DNA of 64,000 bases from Armatimonadota bacterium (GCA_029547025.1 JAKPQA010000051.1:1-64000); one strand, 5' to 3'; positions 27,776-37,185 are shown, counted from the stretch's first letter. Program-made: numbers and translations. Notes: generated by a model not told the origin, from the letters alone.

Positions 27776-28804
27776 ATGGCTGAGCCGAAGCCCGTGCGTC
27801 TGGCCTTCGTGGGCGCCGGCAACCACTCGACCGCCGCACTCTACCCCAACCTGCCGCTGATCCCAGGCGTCGAGTTGGTCGGGGTCTGCGACCTGCAGGC
27901 CGACCGGGCCGAACGCGTGGCCCGGGCCTACGGGGCCAAGCCCTTCTCGAACTGCGCGGCGATGCTGGACGCGCTGAACCCCGACGCCGTGTGTGCCTGC
28001 GGCATGCCCGATATGCACCACGGCGTTGCCATGCAGGTGCTCGAGCGCGGAATCCCGGTCTGGATCGAGAAGCCGCCGGCTCCGACGCTGCACCAGGCCA
28101 AGGAGCTGGCCGCCGCCGCCCACCGCGCCGGGACATTCGGCATGGTCGGGTTCATGAAACGCTTCGCGCCAGCCAACGTCGTGACGAAGGAGTACCTCGA
28201 TAGCGGGCGCTTCGGCGCATTGGCGTCGGTCCTGCTCATCCACGGCTCGGGCCCCTATGGGCATCTCCGGCCCATGCTGATGTTCAACGGGATCCATCCC
28301 ATCGACTCCGTGCGATACTTCGGCGGCGAGGTCGAGGCCGTCCACGCATTCGCCCACGCCAGCACCGACGGTGTGCAGTCCGTTGTCGTGAACCTGCGGT
28401 TCGCCTCGGGTGTCCCGGGTCAGCTCAACCTCAACAGCGGCGGTACCTGGTCTGACTGCTACGAGTACACCTACCTGGCTGGGCACCAAGCCCAGGCGAC
28501 CATCGTCGGGTGCCGTGAGGCCGAGATCATGTCCCCTGCCGGGCGGTTCGCGCAGGTACCCGGTATCATGCCCTTTGGCTGGAGCAATCGCTACTACGTG
28601 TCCGGCACCATGTCCCACTGGGAGGCCGGTGGCCACTACACGCGCGGGTACTTTGGCGAGCTGGATCACTTCGTGAGAGCCGTGCGTGGCGAGGTCCAGC
28701 CTGTGGCCACTCTGGCCGATGGCGTCGAGGCCATGCGCCTCATCGATGCCATCATCGCCAGCGTCGAGGGTCGGCGCGAGGTGCTCCTGAGCGACATTGT
28801 GTAG
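27776..28804 (+). CDS. Gfo/Idh/MocA family NAD(P)-dependent oxidoreductase
   Basis: A 342-residue dehydrogenase with the Rossmann motif LAFVGAGNHS, the signature WIEKPPAPT with the catalytic Lys, and a C-terminal block MFNGIHPIDSVRYF with the family His. It sits in the middle of a three-gene operon, two bases after the first isomerase and 24 nt before the second. The sandwich of two TIM-barrel isomerases around one oxidoreductase suggests sequential oxidation, isomerisation or elimination and re-reduction of one sugar or cyclitol. Confidence 0.9.
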   Translation: MAEPKPVRLAFVGAGNHSTAALYPNLPLIPGVELVGVCDLQADRAERVARAYGAKPFSNCAAMLDALNPDAVCACGMPDMHHGVAMQVLERGIPVWIEKPPAPTLHQAKELAAAAHRAGTFGMVGFMKRFAPANVVTKEYLDSGRFGALASVLLIHGSGPYGHLRPMLMFNGIHPIDSVRYFGGEVEAVHAFAHASTDGVQSVVVNLRFASGVPGQLNLNSGGTWSDCYEYTYLAGHQAQATIVGCREAEIMSPAGRFAQVPGIMPFGWSNRYYVSGTMSHWEAGGHYTRGYFGELDHFVRAVRGEVQPVATLADGVEAMRLIDAIIASVEGRREVLLSDIV

Positions 28805-28828
28805 GGCGCGCGGTTCGCGAGGGAGGCC

Positions 28829-29635
28829 ATGATGCCGTTTCGTTTCGGATGCCAGACATACACCTGGGAGATGCTCGGCCATCGGTGGAAGGGAACCCCC
28901 GACGAAATCCTCGACACCGTGGCTGAGACGGGCTACCAGGGCGTGGAGTTCTCGAACGCGATGATCGGGTGCTACGGCCGGCACCCCGCGGCGTTCCGCG
29001 AGGCACTGGCGGCACGTGGCCTGGACTGCGCCGCCTTCGCGTACGCCCGCACAGGGTTCACCGACCCCACGCGGTGGGAAGAAGATCTTGAGGGCGCCGT
29101 CGAGGCGCTCCGCTTCTGTGTCGCCGTCGACGCGCTGCTGTGTCTGGGAGGCCCGGCCGCGCCCTCGCGTGACCACTACGAGACCGACTTCGCCCAGGCC
29201 GTGCGGTTCTACAACGAGGTCGCACTCCGCGGCGCCGACCTGGGTGTGACCGTCTGCGTCCACCCGCACTCGCACCATGGGTCCCTGGTCGAGTCCGCCG
29301 AGGAGTACGCAAGGCTGCTCGAATCGACGGCAAGCAGTGGGCTGATGTTCAACCCCGACGCCGGCCACATCGCCCGAAGTGGGCAGGACGTGTGTGCCTG
29401 CTTCCGCGCCCACCGCGACCGCATCGCCCACGTGCACATCAAGGATGCCGACCACCAGGGGAACTGGCAGCCACTCGGCCAGGGCACCATCCCCTGGGCT
29501 GACCTGTTCGCCCTACTGGGCGAGACCCGCTACACCGGATGGATTGTCGCAGAAGAAGAGTCCGAGCTGGCCTGGCGTGATGGCGTGGCCGCGGTCAAAG
29601 CCAACCGTGAGTATCTCCAGCGGCTGCTCGGCTGA
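28829..29635 (+). CDS. TIM-barrel isomerase/dehydratase, inosose dehydratase (IolE)-like
   Basis: A 268-residue xylose isomerase-like barrel starting RFGCQTYTWEM, a start shared with IolE-like inosose dehydratases. Metal and catalytic blocks include VCVHPHSHHG, FNPDAGHIAR, AHVHIKDAD and a terminal EEESELAW. In the family the enzyme removes water from 2-keto-inositol or isomerises related keto-sugars; here the assignment is by resemblance only. A ribosome-binding site (GAGGGAGG) precedes ATG at 28829. Its last 123 nt overlap the convergent GH5-like gene antisense. Confidence 0.87.
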   Translation: MMPFRFGCQTYTWEMLGHRWKGTPDEILDTVAETGYQGVEFSNAMIGCYGRHPAAFREALAARGLDCAAFAYARTGFTDPTRWEEDLEGAVEALRFCVAVDALLCLGGPAAPSRDHYETDFAQAVRFYNEVALRGADLGVTVCVHPHSHHGSLVESAEEYARLLESTASSGLMFNPDAGHIARSGQDVCACFRAHRDRIAHVHIKDADHQGNWQPLGQGTIPWADLFALLGETRYTGWIVAEEESELAWRDGVAAVKANREYLQRLLG

Positions 29636-31651
29636 ACGACTCGACGGGGCCAAGCCTGTGCGCCTCGTAGGCCGGTCGGCTGTCTCACCCAGAGCCCGTA
29701 TAAACGACCGGCGCATGTCCCCCGGCGTCTGCGTCGCCAGATGCTCGAAGTGGTACCCCCTGGCCGCGCAGTCCCGGGCATACTGAAGCACCGTTTCGTC
29801 GTCGCCGATGTCGCGGTAGGTGCCGGTGTCGGTCGAGCCGATGACCTTCGCCCGTATACCGGCCGGCGGTTCGCCGCAACCATTGCGCCAGTGGAATGCG
29901 ATCATGTCAAAGCCCAGGGCATCGCACCGCAAGGCCAGGTCACCCTCCACGTTCGCCGACACGACCCGAGCGCCGGCATCCCGCAGCCAACCGTAGGCCG
30001 CTCGGTGGAAGTCGAGCACCTGGTCGTCCGTGCCACTGAGCGGCTCGTTGATGACCTCAAGCACAACATCGTAGCCCGCAAGATACCGGGTCACCGTGCG
30101 CGCCAGGTTCTCATGGACTCGCCCCACCATGCCGTCGCCCGCGGTCAGGTCGAACCAGTTGGTCTCGTTGATGTCGACGCCCTGCGTGTTGTTTCCGGCC
30201 CGGAACGGGTGAGCCTGGTAGACATCCCTGTGCCGCAGGCCGCAGTGGTCGAACAGGCAGACCTGCACACAGATCCCAAGCGAGTTGGCAAGCGCAACCA
30301 GGTCGCGCATGTGCGCCAGATACTGCTCGTCGAGACGCATCAAGTCGAACCGGCCGTCGGCATCGCGCACGAAGGGCCATTGGGCAGCCCACGCCTCGAG
30401 CACCCACTGCCGAGTGAAGTTCACCCCCCAGGTTGCCATCTCGGTGAACACGGGGCGATAGTCGAAGTCCTGGTCGGCGATGGCAGAGTAGGCCGCCGGG
30501 CTGTAACCCACCAGACGCCGGCTCGCTGGCGGCTCTGCCGGTTCGCCAAGCCTCGTCCAGTCAGACCACTCTCCAGTGCCGGCATCATTCATGAGCCGGA
30601 CCCGCGCCTCGGCGTCTGGGCCACCCGCGCTACGCGCGGGGCCGTGATGGCTCCAAGGGCTGTTGATGCGTCCCGACGATCTGGTCTCAGTGCCCTGCCG
30701 GACCTCGACTTCATACGCCGTGTGCGGTTCGCCTTCCCAGGCCACGAGACCCGTCGTCGAACCGGGCAAGATGATGGGCCTCCCGGGCGGGCCGGTGTGC
30801 ACGAAGACGGGCACGGGCTCAGACCACGTGCTCCATCGGGGGCCCCACCTCGACCGGACACAGACAAAGACCGTGCCTCCGGCCGCGGCATCCTCGGCGC
30901 GGAGCGCAGGAGAGGAGTCGACGTCACACGTGCAAACCGGCCCGGGCACCCGCAGGGTCGCGCGCGCGTCGCTTGCGGGGCGCCCCGGTCTCGCGGAAAC
31001 CACGATCTCGGACTCATCCGGGTCCTGCTCGCACGCCCAGGTCAGCCGAAACGGTACCGCGGCCACCACGCCATCCCGGCCGGGCCGGATCACGCTCGGC
31101 GCAGACGCAGGCGCGGCGTCCGTCACAGTCAGGCGATTCACGGCGATGGACGCCCCGCCGGCACCGAACCACAGCCGGAAGTCCGCCCCGCCGTTCTGCC
31201 GCCCCCCAAAGTGCACCTGCGGCAGCTCGAATGTGTGTGCGCGCCAGGACTGCGCCCCCGACAGCGTCACCGAGCCCGCGGACCGGTAGATACTCTCCGC
31301 GCCATCGCCGAGAGCATCATACTGCAACTCCAGCGTTCCGCTGCCATGGTCAAAGTACTCGACACGCACGTACAAGGTCCTCCCCCGCAGACGCTCCGGC
31401 AGGGCCTGCGCGAGGAGGAAATACATATACTGACCGCCTGGACGTGCGGGGCACTCGACCCAGTTGCGACGGCAGTCAACCCCCGCCACCTGGGTGGGGA
31501 TGGTCCAGCCATCGCCCCAGCGCACCTCGGCCGTGCGCAACCCCGAGTCCTCGTCGGTCCGGCCCAGGTCGATCGCGCCCAGCGTCATACCGCGGGCAGC
31601 CACTCCCACCACGAAGACGGCCCACACTGCAGACACGGCAACACCGCGCAT
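29513..31651 (-). CDS. Secreted glycoside hydrolase, GH5/cellulase-like, with N-terminal beta modules
   Basis: A 712-residue secreted protein. A signal peptide (about 1-25) is followed by a beta-sandwich (about 30-185) and two fibronectin-like or Ig-like modules (about 190-390). The C-terminal TIM barrel opens with GVNFTRQWVLEAW and has the acid/base Glu in VLEVINEPLSG, the hallmark of clan GH-A enzymes. The expected second Glu is not obvious; VIGSTDTGTY stands near its place. ATG at 31651 is preferred to the TTG at 31666. The last 41 codons run antisense into the inosose dehydratase-like gene, and that tail looks unlike a folded domain, so the original stop may have been lost. Confidence 0.78.
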   Translation of the reverse strand: MRGVAVSAVWAVFVVGVAARGMTLGAIDLGRTDEDSGLRTAEVRWGDGWTIPTQVAGVDCRRNWVECPARPGGQYMYFLLAQALPERLRGRTLYVRVEYFDHGSGTLELQYDALGDGAESIYRSAGSVTLSGAQSWRAHTFELPQVHFGGRQNGGADFRLWFGAGGASIAVNRLTVTDAAPASAPSVIRPGRDGVVAAVPFRLTWACEQDPDESEIVVSARPGRPASDARATLRVPGPVCTCDVDSSPALRAEDAAAGGTVFVCVRSRWGPRWSTWSEPVPVFVHTGPPGRPIILPGSTTGLVAWEGEPHTAYEVEVRQGTETRSSGRINSPWSHHGPARSAGGPDAEARVRLMNDAGTGEWSDWTRLGEPAEPPASRRLVGYSPAAYSAIADQDFDYRPVFTEMATWGVNFTRQWVLEAWAAQWPFVRDADGRFDLMRLDEQYLAHMRDLVALANSLGICVQVCLFDHCGLRHRDVYQAHPFRAGNNTQGVDINETNWFDLTAGDGMVGRVHENLARTVTRYLAGYDVVLEVINEPLSGTDDQVLDFHRAAYGWLRDAGARVVSANVEGDLALRCDALGFDMIAFHWRNGCGEPPAGIRAKVIGSTDTGTYRDIGDDETVLQYARDCAARGYHFEHLATQTPGDMRRSFIRALGETADRPTRRTGLAPSSRSAEQPLEILTVGFDRGHAITPGQLGLFFCDNPSGVAGLAQ

Positions 31652-31678
31652 GGCAACCCCCCGCAACGCCCAAGTGCG

Positions 31679-31710
31679 CCGGAGCCGGCAGATCGCCCTG
31701 CCGGCTCCGG
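31679..31710 (-). terminator. Terminator hairpin after the CsgG-like gene
   Basis: A perfect 13-base-pair stem (31679-31691 with 31698-31710) around a six-base loop lies 27 nt after the stop of the minus-strand CsgG-like gene and upstream of the GH5-like gene. It should end transcription of the 40-31.7 kb cluster. Confidence 0.75.
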
Positions 31711-31737
31711 TTCCGTCGTGTGCCGCTTCAGTGAGTC

Positions 31738-32649
31738 CTACTCCTCGGGCTCAGCCCCAATGGCACGCTGGCCCACCTTGACCTCGTCGCCCGCCCGCAA
31801 GCGATCGAATCGCCGCTGAACGAGCCGCCGTCGCTCGTCAGGCTTGTTCTTGAGCCGGCGTTCCTCCTCCGGCGTGAGGAAGACGCGGCACAGCGCCGAG
31901 CTTGGACCCACCTGTTCGGTAGCCACGATCATCACGCCCGCAAACCGCCCCGGAGTCACCCCCGTCGCGGGGTCGAAGTCCGACGCGCGGAAGACACTCA
32001 GCACGGTTCCCTCTTTCACGCCGGCCATGGTGCCGATGCTGATCTTGATCGCCAGGGCGCCATCATCGAGCTCCAGGATCTTGCCGCGGGCGGCGAACAT
32101 GTCGCCCGCCATGACCTCGATGGCCTTGTACCCGGCGCCGATGCGCATGTCGTCCCAGCTTGGGTACTCCTTGCTCTTCCGGACCGTGCCATCGCCCACG
32201 CCGTACATCTCGATCTTCGTCGTTCCGACGTTCACCATACGGCACGAGATCCGCGCATGGACTTCGCGCTGGTCATCATCCGTCGGGAGCTCGAGCGTGA
32301 CCAGGCCAATGAGCTCGGCCTTCAGCGCCTTGCCGGCCTTGGCCGCCTGCCGGGCATCCATTGGGATCGAGCGGTCGAGGAACTGCTCCTCAAGCACATC
32401 GTCGAGCCGAGCTCGCTCCACGAGCTTGAACGCCTTGGTCTCGAACACGGCTTTCCAGAGTCGATCGTCGAGGCGCGCCAGCACATCATCCTGCACGTTC
32501 TTCCCCGCATAGCGCATGGGGAGGAACGCGGCGACCTTCTGCCTCTTGCCGCCGCGGGCGGCCAGGCTATCCTCCTTGGGCTGCGCCTGGGCGACCGCTG
32601 TCACCAGCACGACGCCCAGGCATGTCAGTCCCAGCATCCGTCTTACCAT
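31738..32649 (-). CDS. Secreted CsgG/FlgT-like envelope protein
   Basis: A 303-residue exported protein (signal peptide about 1-22, ending AQAQ). Residues about 35-175 resemble the CsgG-like nucleotide-free Rossmann domain: FKLVERARLDDVLEEQ then a spaced AAKAGKALKAELIGLVTL, the usual way such proteins start. No lipid-anchor Cys is visible, unlike true CsgG. Residues about 195-250 (GKILELDDGALAIKIS, GVKEGTVLSVFR) resemble the C-terminal SH3-like domain of FlgT. ATG at 32649 follows GGAGG. It lies 24 nt downstream of the next, functionally similar gene and ends the cluster at a hairpin terminator. It likely acts in the periplasm; a pore role is not supported by what I see. Confidence 0.72.
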   Translation of the reverse strand: MVRRMLGLTCLGVVLVTAVAQAQPKEDSLAARGGKRQKVAAFLPMRYAGKNVQDDVLARLDDRLWKAVFETKAFKLVERARLDDVLEEQFLDRSIPMDARQAAKAGKALKAELIGLVTLELPTDDDQREVHARISCRMVNVGTTKIEMYGVGDGTVRKSKEYPSWDDMRIGAGYKAIEVMAGDMFAARGKILELDDGALAIKISIGTMAGVKEGTVLSVFRASDFDPATGVTPGRFAGVMIVATEQVGPSSALCRVFLTPEEERRLKNKPDERRRLVQRRFDRLRAGDEVKVGQRAIGAEPEE

Positions 32650-32673
32650 CGCCTAAGCCTCCTCTGCGCGCCC

Positions 32674-34047
32674 CTACTTCTCGAAGACCTCGATCTCCGC
32701 CACATCGTCGTTGAAGCTCTTGATGCGGATCCACCGAACCTCGTCCAGCAGCTTCTGGATCTCATCGGCGGTCAGGCCATACACGGTGAGTGACCCGCGC
32801 TTGGCGTCCCGATCGAACTGCTTGTCGGCCCGATCGCTCACCCTCAAGTCCGCTGCCTCGGCCTGCTGTCGCAGCTCCTTCTCCACGGCATCCAGGGTGG
32901 ACGCACGCTCCAGGTCGTTGATGACCAGCCGCACGGAGAGGATCTGAGCCTGGATCGCCATGCCCTGGATCTGGTTGACCTCCACAGGCGGGAACGGCAC
33001 GAGGCGCAGAGCCGTCGCGAGCAGGTCGGAGCCGAGTCGCGACGTCACGCGGAAGCTGACGCGACCCGCCTTGAAGTCCGCATCGCCCAGCACGACCTGC
33101 TTGACCATGTCGAGCTTCTGCAGCTCCTTGGCCAGAGCCTCATACTGGTCTCTCGAGTACAGCTGCGAGAAAGTCACCTCGGTCTCGCCCTCGGGCGGAA
33201 AAGCCGCCAGAAGATCGGCCAGAGCCCCCTCGCATGCCGCCTTCGACGCCCGGCGGGCACCAATCTGGATCGACGTGTCCTGCTCGGTTGCCTCAGCGCT
33301 GGCCGCACCACACACCTGCCCGGTCTGTACCATGATGGCTTTGAGGCTACACGAGGCCCGGACGATCAGCCGCTTGCCCTGCTTGCCCCCCTGCTCGGCG
33401 ACAGCCTGGCCGATGATCAGCACGTCCGCCTTCTCTCGCTTGGCCACCTCGATGGCCTTCAGGCGGTTCACCTCGCCGGTGTCGATACCGATCAGGTCCT
33501 CGACACCCGCCCCCACCGCCGTTCTCACGGTGTACCCGGCTGCCGCCAGGGCATCCTCGACGACCCCTTGAGCCTCCGATCCCCCGAGAGCAGGCTCGTC
33601 CACCACGGTCTGCTGCACCACGCACATGATGGCCAGCGGTACGACCTTCACTCCCGCCGCGATGAGCGCCAGGTTGACCCCACTCACGTCCACCGTGATC
33701 GGAACCTTCACCGTGCAGCCATTGGCGTCCGTCTGCTCCATGCGCTCAGCGTCATACTCGATGATGAAGGTCTCGTCGGCAGCCTTGGCCACGATCTCCT
33801 TCTCGATGGTCGCTGCGTGTTTCGCCCGTACGGCCTCATCGGGTACCAGCTCAGCCACGGCCTGGCTGACCGCGTCCTTATAGGCCGCCGTCAGCGCGCC
33901 GTAGGCATCACCCCCCGCGTCGACGCCGACCGCATCGTAGACCTTCTCCTGCTGGCGAACGCGCGCCCATGCGCTCGAACCCACGGCCAGCACGCCCGCG
34001 AGAGCCACCAGCAGCGCACACGTCGCCCTAGTCGGTCTCAGTGCCAT
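32674..34047 (-). CDS. Exported protein of FlgT/LPP20-like type, function unknown
   Basis: A 457-residue exported protein (signal peptide about 1-29). The first domain has DAYGALTAAYKDAVSQAVAE, a pattern seen in LPP20/FlgT-like N-terminal domains. The middle (about 130-270) is alpha/beta with ADVLIIGQAVAEQ and resembles a CsgG-like or FlgT middle domain. Two beta-alpha-beta segments follow (about 280-360 and 375-455). No catalytic motif is visible. ATG at 34047 has a GGGAGGT site seven bases upstream. Together with the CsgG/FlgT-like protein 24 nt downstream it suggests a periplasmic or outer-membrane complex, in an organism for which no flagellar gene is seen here. Confidence 0.7.
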   Translation of the reverse strand: MALRPTRATCALLVALAGVLAVGSSAWARVRQQEKVYDAVGVDAGGDAYGALTAAYKDAVSQAVAELVPDEAVRAKHAATIEKEIVAKAADETFIIEYDAERMEQTDANGCTVKVPITVDVSGVNLALIAAGVKVVPLAIMCVVQQTVVDEPALGGSEAQGVVEDALAAAGYTVRTAVGAGVEDLIGIDTGEVNRLKAIEVAKREKADVLIIGQAVAEQGGKQGKRLIVRASCSLKAIMVQTGQVCGAASAEATEQDTSIQIGARRASKAACEGALADLLAAFPPEGETEVTFSQLYSRDQYEALAKELQKLDMVKQVVLGDADFKAGRVSFRVTSRLGSDLLATALRLVPFPPVEVNQIQGMAIQAQILSVRLVINDLERASTLDAVEKELRQQAEAADLRVSDRADKQFDRDAKRGSLTVYGLTADEIQKLLDEVRWIRIKSFNDDVAEIEVFEK

Positions 34048-34155
34048 TCAGCTACCTCCCACTTCCCACCATGGAGAGAGCAATCCGGTAGACGGGAAAC
34101 CCCGTCCGATGGCCTCAAACCGCGCGCACACCGACCCGCGTCCCTGTCCTATGAC

Positions 34156-37017
34156 CTACTGACCCTCGTCGGCACGTGCCGTCAGTGCGCAGCGGAATCC
34201 GATGTTCGGTGCCCTCGTCCCTGGGACCACATGCCCGCGGTAGATCGACATGCACTCCTCAGGCGTGCTGTCGTAGGCACCGCCACGTATCACCCTCTCC
34301 TTCCCCTGAGGGGGACCCAGAGGGTTGTCCCGATCCCTCTGATATGGGCCGTACCAGTCCTGCACCCACTCCCAGACGTTTCCTGCCATATCGCAAACGC
34401 CGAATGTACTGACATTGCCCTCGCGCTTCCCGATGGGCTCCACGTTGCCCGCGGCCACCGGCTGGCCCTCAGCCTCCCGGTCGCGCTTCTTCCGGGTGTC
34501 GGCAGCGGTGCCGGGGGGAAGGCAGTTGCAGCGTGACGGGTCGAAGTCTGGACCCCACGGGTAGAAGGCGTTGTCCAGCCCCCGCGCAGCGTGCTCCCAC
34601 TCCGCCTCAGTGGGAAGTCGCTTGCCGCACCATTCGGCATAGGCCTTCGCATCATCCCACGTGACGTTGGTGACCGGAGCTTGCGGATCACCCGCAGGCG
34701 CTGGCCGGCCGGTCTCGGCAGCGAAGACCGCATACTCCTCATTGATTACGGGATATTCATCAATAAAGTAACCGTTGAGCCGCACCGAATGTCCCGGCCG
34801 CTGGTCGGCCGGCCCTGCGTCATGGCCCATGGTGAAACGGCCCCCGGGGATGAATATCATCCCCATCGGCGCTGCGACCAGCTCCACGGACATGGGAGCC
34901 GCACTCTTCACCTCGATGGTCTCCGCCGCTTTGAAGCCGGCGTTCTTGGCCACCACACGGTAGGATCCGACCGGAAGCTCCACCGCGCACGGCGTTGTGC
35001 CCATCGGCTTGAGGTCGTTCGGCTTCGCGGCCGGAGCGATGCTCAGCTCCAGCTTGTCGGGTACCGAGGCGAACTCCACCTTGGCCGTGGGTACCGTCGT
35101 CGCCCCGCCACCCTGTGTGAAGTCGCGGACCACATCCACGCCGTCAGGCACATCGATATCACCCAGGAACCGCAGATCCTTGATCTCAACCTTATGCGTG
35201 CCGGGCTCGATACCGTTGATCTCAACGACGCCGTTCACCGGCTCGTAGCTCTTGCCGTCCACCCGGACCGTCTTGGCCGCGAGGCCCACCACCAGGCGAA
35301 GTGACGTCGTCTTGAACGCCACCTTGGCCTCCCTGCCGGCCTCTACCGTAACCTGTTGCTTGTCGTCGATCTTCGCTCCTCGCAGCGCCACATCGTACGT
35401 GCCCGGCTTCAGACGGAGCACGAGAGGCTCCGCAGCCGAGAACTCGTACGGTCTGCCGTCCACCGTGAGAGTCGCGTCCGGCGCCTTGGCCGTGATCGAC
35501 AGCTCGCCAAAGTACTGCTTCCAGCCAAAGCTCACCGTAGCCGTCTCGCCGGCGGCCACGGTGACAGTCTTGCGGTCGATGACGTCCTCGCCCAGTCTAT
35601 ACTCGAGCTCATGCTCGCCGGGGGCCACCACCACCGTCTGACTCGTACGCCCCGCACCGACCTCCAACGCGGCACCGTCCAACAGCGCTCGCGCCTCATC
35701 CAGGTCGACCGTTACGGTGATGTCTCCGAAGAGGTTCTTGCGGAGGAGCTCGATGGCCGCTGGCTTGTGCGCTTCGATGGCCACCGGGACGCGCACCACG
35801 GCATTCTGATACTCGACTTCCACGGGCTGTTCGCCACTACCAACGGGGTCAAGGGATCCCTTCCCCTGCGCGATGTGGACAAGAGTCCACCGGTCCTCAC
35901 CAACGTAGACGTGGTTGATATCCAGGTCGGTCGCGATATCGAGTGTCGACAGCTCCTCGAGAGCCCGGATGTCGATGGTCTCAACGCGGTCGGGCTCGAG
36001 AGTGACCTTGCGCTTCACCTGAACGCGCTTGCCATCGATCTCGAACCGGATCCGGACCGTATGGTCGCCGGGCCGCACATCGCGTACGACCATAGGCCCG
36101 ACCTCGCTCTTGCGCTGCTTGTACTCGTTGTCGATGAAGTACTCGCAGTCATCCAGGTCGCTGACCGTGCACACCAACCCCGATCGTCCCTCCGCCACCT
36201 TCGGAGGCGGCGGAGGGGGGGCTCCAGCCGCATCGATCGCCACGACAACCTGCTCGCCGGGCTTGACGACCACCCACTGGGGCTTCAGCAGTCTGCCCTC
36301 GACCCTCAGTGCAACCCTGTGGTAACCGGCCGGTATGTTGCCCAGAGACGCTGGGGTCTGGCCCCGCTCGTGGCCATCGAGGTCGATGGCATAGCCGGAA
36401 GGCGTGCTCGACACGCTGATCGAACCTTTGCCGTCGGGCCTCAAGACGCTCCGCACAAGGTCGGCGAGACCGGCCTGATCGCCTCCTTCTCGGGCCAGGA
36501 GGATCTCCTGCTGGGGGCCCAGGACATAGGTGACGGGAATCGCGATCGAGCGCTTCTTGCCCTGGTAGTCGCCGGGCCGAAATCCCGCATACAGCGGCGG
36601 TTGTGCGTCAACGGGCTCGTAATAGATCGACTCGCGTAGGGTCTGCCAGTCCTTGCAGCCCGCAAACCAGCCCTTCTGCTCCAGGCGGGCGGCCTGCTCC
36701 CCGGCCTGCTTGTGCGGCAGCACCAGCACCAGCTTCACAGGCTCGATCTCCGAGGCAACCTCGCCAAGGCCCGAGAGTCCGGCCAGAATGTCGGCCTGCG
36801 TGAGGCCCTGCTTCTCATAGGGGCCGAAGAAGTGGACGATGGCGACCTGGCCATCCACGAGCTGCCCAAAGGTCGTGGGCCCACCGTCTGAGTACGACGA
36901 AAGCCCATACCCCATCGCCGCCGCAGGTAGCTTGTCACCCACCGCCAGATCCTGAGCGAGCGCAGAGCCCCAGATCACCAGGAAGGACAGTGCCAGTACG
37001 CTTCGGCGGAGACGCAC
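34156..37017 (-). CDS. Secreted multidomain protein: thioredoxin-like fold, PEGA repeats, SUMF1/FGE-like domain
   Basis: A 953-residue exported protein. Signal peptide about 1-21 (ending SALAQ). Residues about 25-190 resemble a peroxiredoxin/thioredoxin fold (VAIVHFFGPYEKQ) without a CxxC pair. From 199 on there are several PEGA-type beta modules (STPSGYAIDLDG, IPAGYHRVAL, LKPGTYDVAL, IEPGTHKVEI). Residues about 718-953 form a SUMF1/FGE-sulfatase-like domain: FIPGGRFTMG, VTWDDAKAYAEWCGKRLPTE, YPWG, NVWEWVQDW, RVIRGGAY and GFRC. The paired catalytic cysteines of true formylglycine-generating enzyme are not both present, so a binding or other role is likelier. GTG at 37017, after GGAGGTGG, begins the signal peptide; the frame is open to 37176. 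Confidence 0.85.
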   Translation of the reverse strand: MRLRRSVLALSFLVIWGSALAQDLAVGDKLPAAAMGYGLSSYSDGGPTTFGQLVDGQVAIVHFFGPYEKQGLTQADILAGLSGLGEVASEIEPVKLVLVLPHKQAGEQAARLEQKGWFAGCKDWQTLRESIYYEPVDAQPPLYAGFRPGDYQGKKRSIAIPVTYVLGPQQEILLAREGGDQAGLADLVRSVLRPDGKGSISVSSTPSGYAIDLDGHERGQTPASLGNIPAGYHRVALRVEGRLLKPQWVVVKPGEQVVVAIDAAGAPPPPPPKVAEGRSGLVCTVSDLDDCEYFIDNEYKQRKSEVGPMVVRDVRPGDHTVRIRFEIDGKRVQVKRKVTLEPDRVETIDIRALEELSTLDIATDLDINHVYVGEDRWTLVHIAQGKGSLDPVGSGEQPVEVEYQNAVVRVPVAIEAHKPAAIELLRKNLFGDITVTVDLDEARALLDGAALEVGAGRTSQTVVVAPGEHELEYRLGEDVIDRKTVTVAAGETATVSFGWKQYFGELSITAKAPDATLTVDGRPYEFSAAEPLVLRLKPGTYDVALRGAKIDDKQQVTVEAGREAKVAFKTTSLRLVVGLAAKTVRVDGKSYEPVNGVVEINGIEPGTHKVEIKDLRFLGDIDVPDGVDVVRDFTQGGGATTVPTAKVEFASVPDKLELSIAPAAKPNDLKPMGTTPCAVELPVGSYRVVAKNAGFKAAETIEVKSAAPMSVELVAAPMGMIFIPGGRFTMGHDAGPADQRPGHSVRLNGYFIDEYPVINEEYAVFAAETGRPAPAGDPQAPVTNVTWDDAKAYAEWCGKRLPTEAEWEHAARGLDNAFYPWGPDFDPSRCNCLPPGTAADTRKKRDREAEGQPVAAGNVEPIGKREGNVSTFGVCDMAGNVWEWVQDWYGPYQRDRDNPLGPPQGKERVIRGGAYDSTPEECMSIYRGHVVPGTRAPNIGFRCALTARADEGQ

Positions 37018-37185
37018 GGGTCCCGCCACCTCCGATCGGACTCGGGCGCCCCGAGCCGGTAGCCGGGTGCGCTCAACCACATGCGAAGAACCCTCCGGGC
37101 GGATCTCCGACCTGTCCCCCAAACGCCGAACGCCGATCAACGGCCAGATCACCGCGGATCCTCCCCGATGGGCCACGCCGGGTCC

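Noticed and set aside
27725-29455. Long open frame on the minus strand opposite the isomerase operon
   Set aside because: The plus-strand genes have ribosome-binding sites and family signatures; the minus frame has none.
29741-31819. Long open frame on the plus strand opposite the GH5-like gene
   Set aside because: Its product is rich in Arg, His and Pro without domain motifs, while the minus-strand frame has a signal peptide and a catalytic motif. High GC makes such shadows common.
34156-37017. True formylglycine-generating enzyme
   Set aside because: The paired catalytic cysteines are not visible and no sulfatase gene is nearby.
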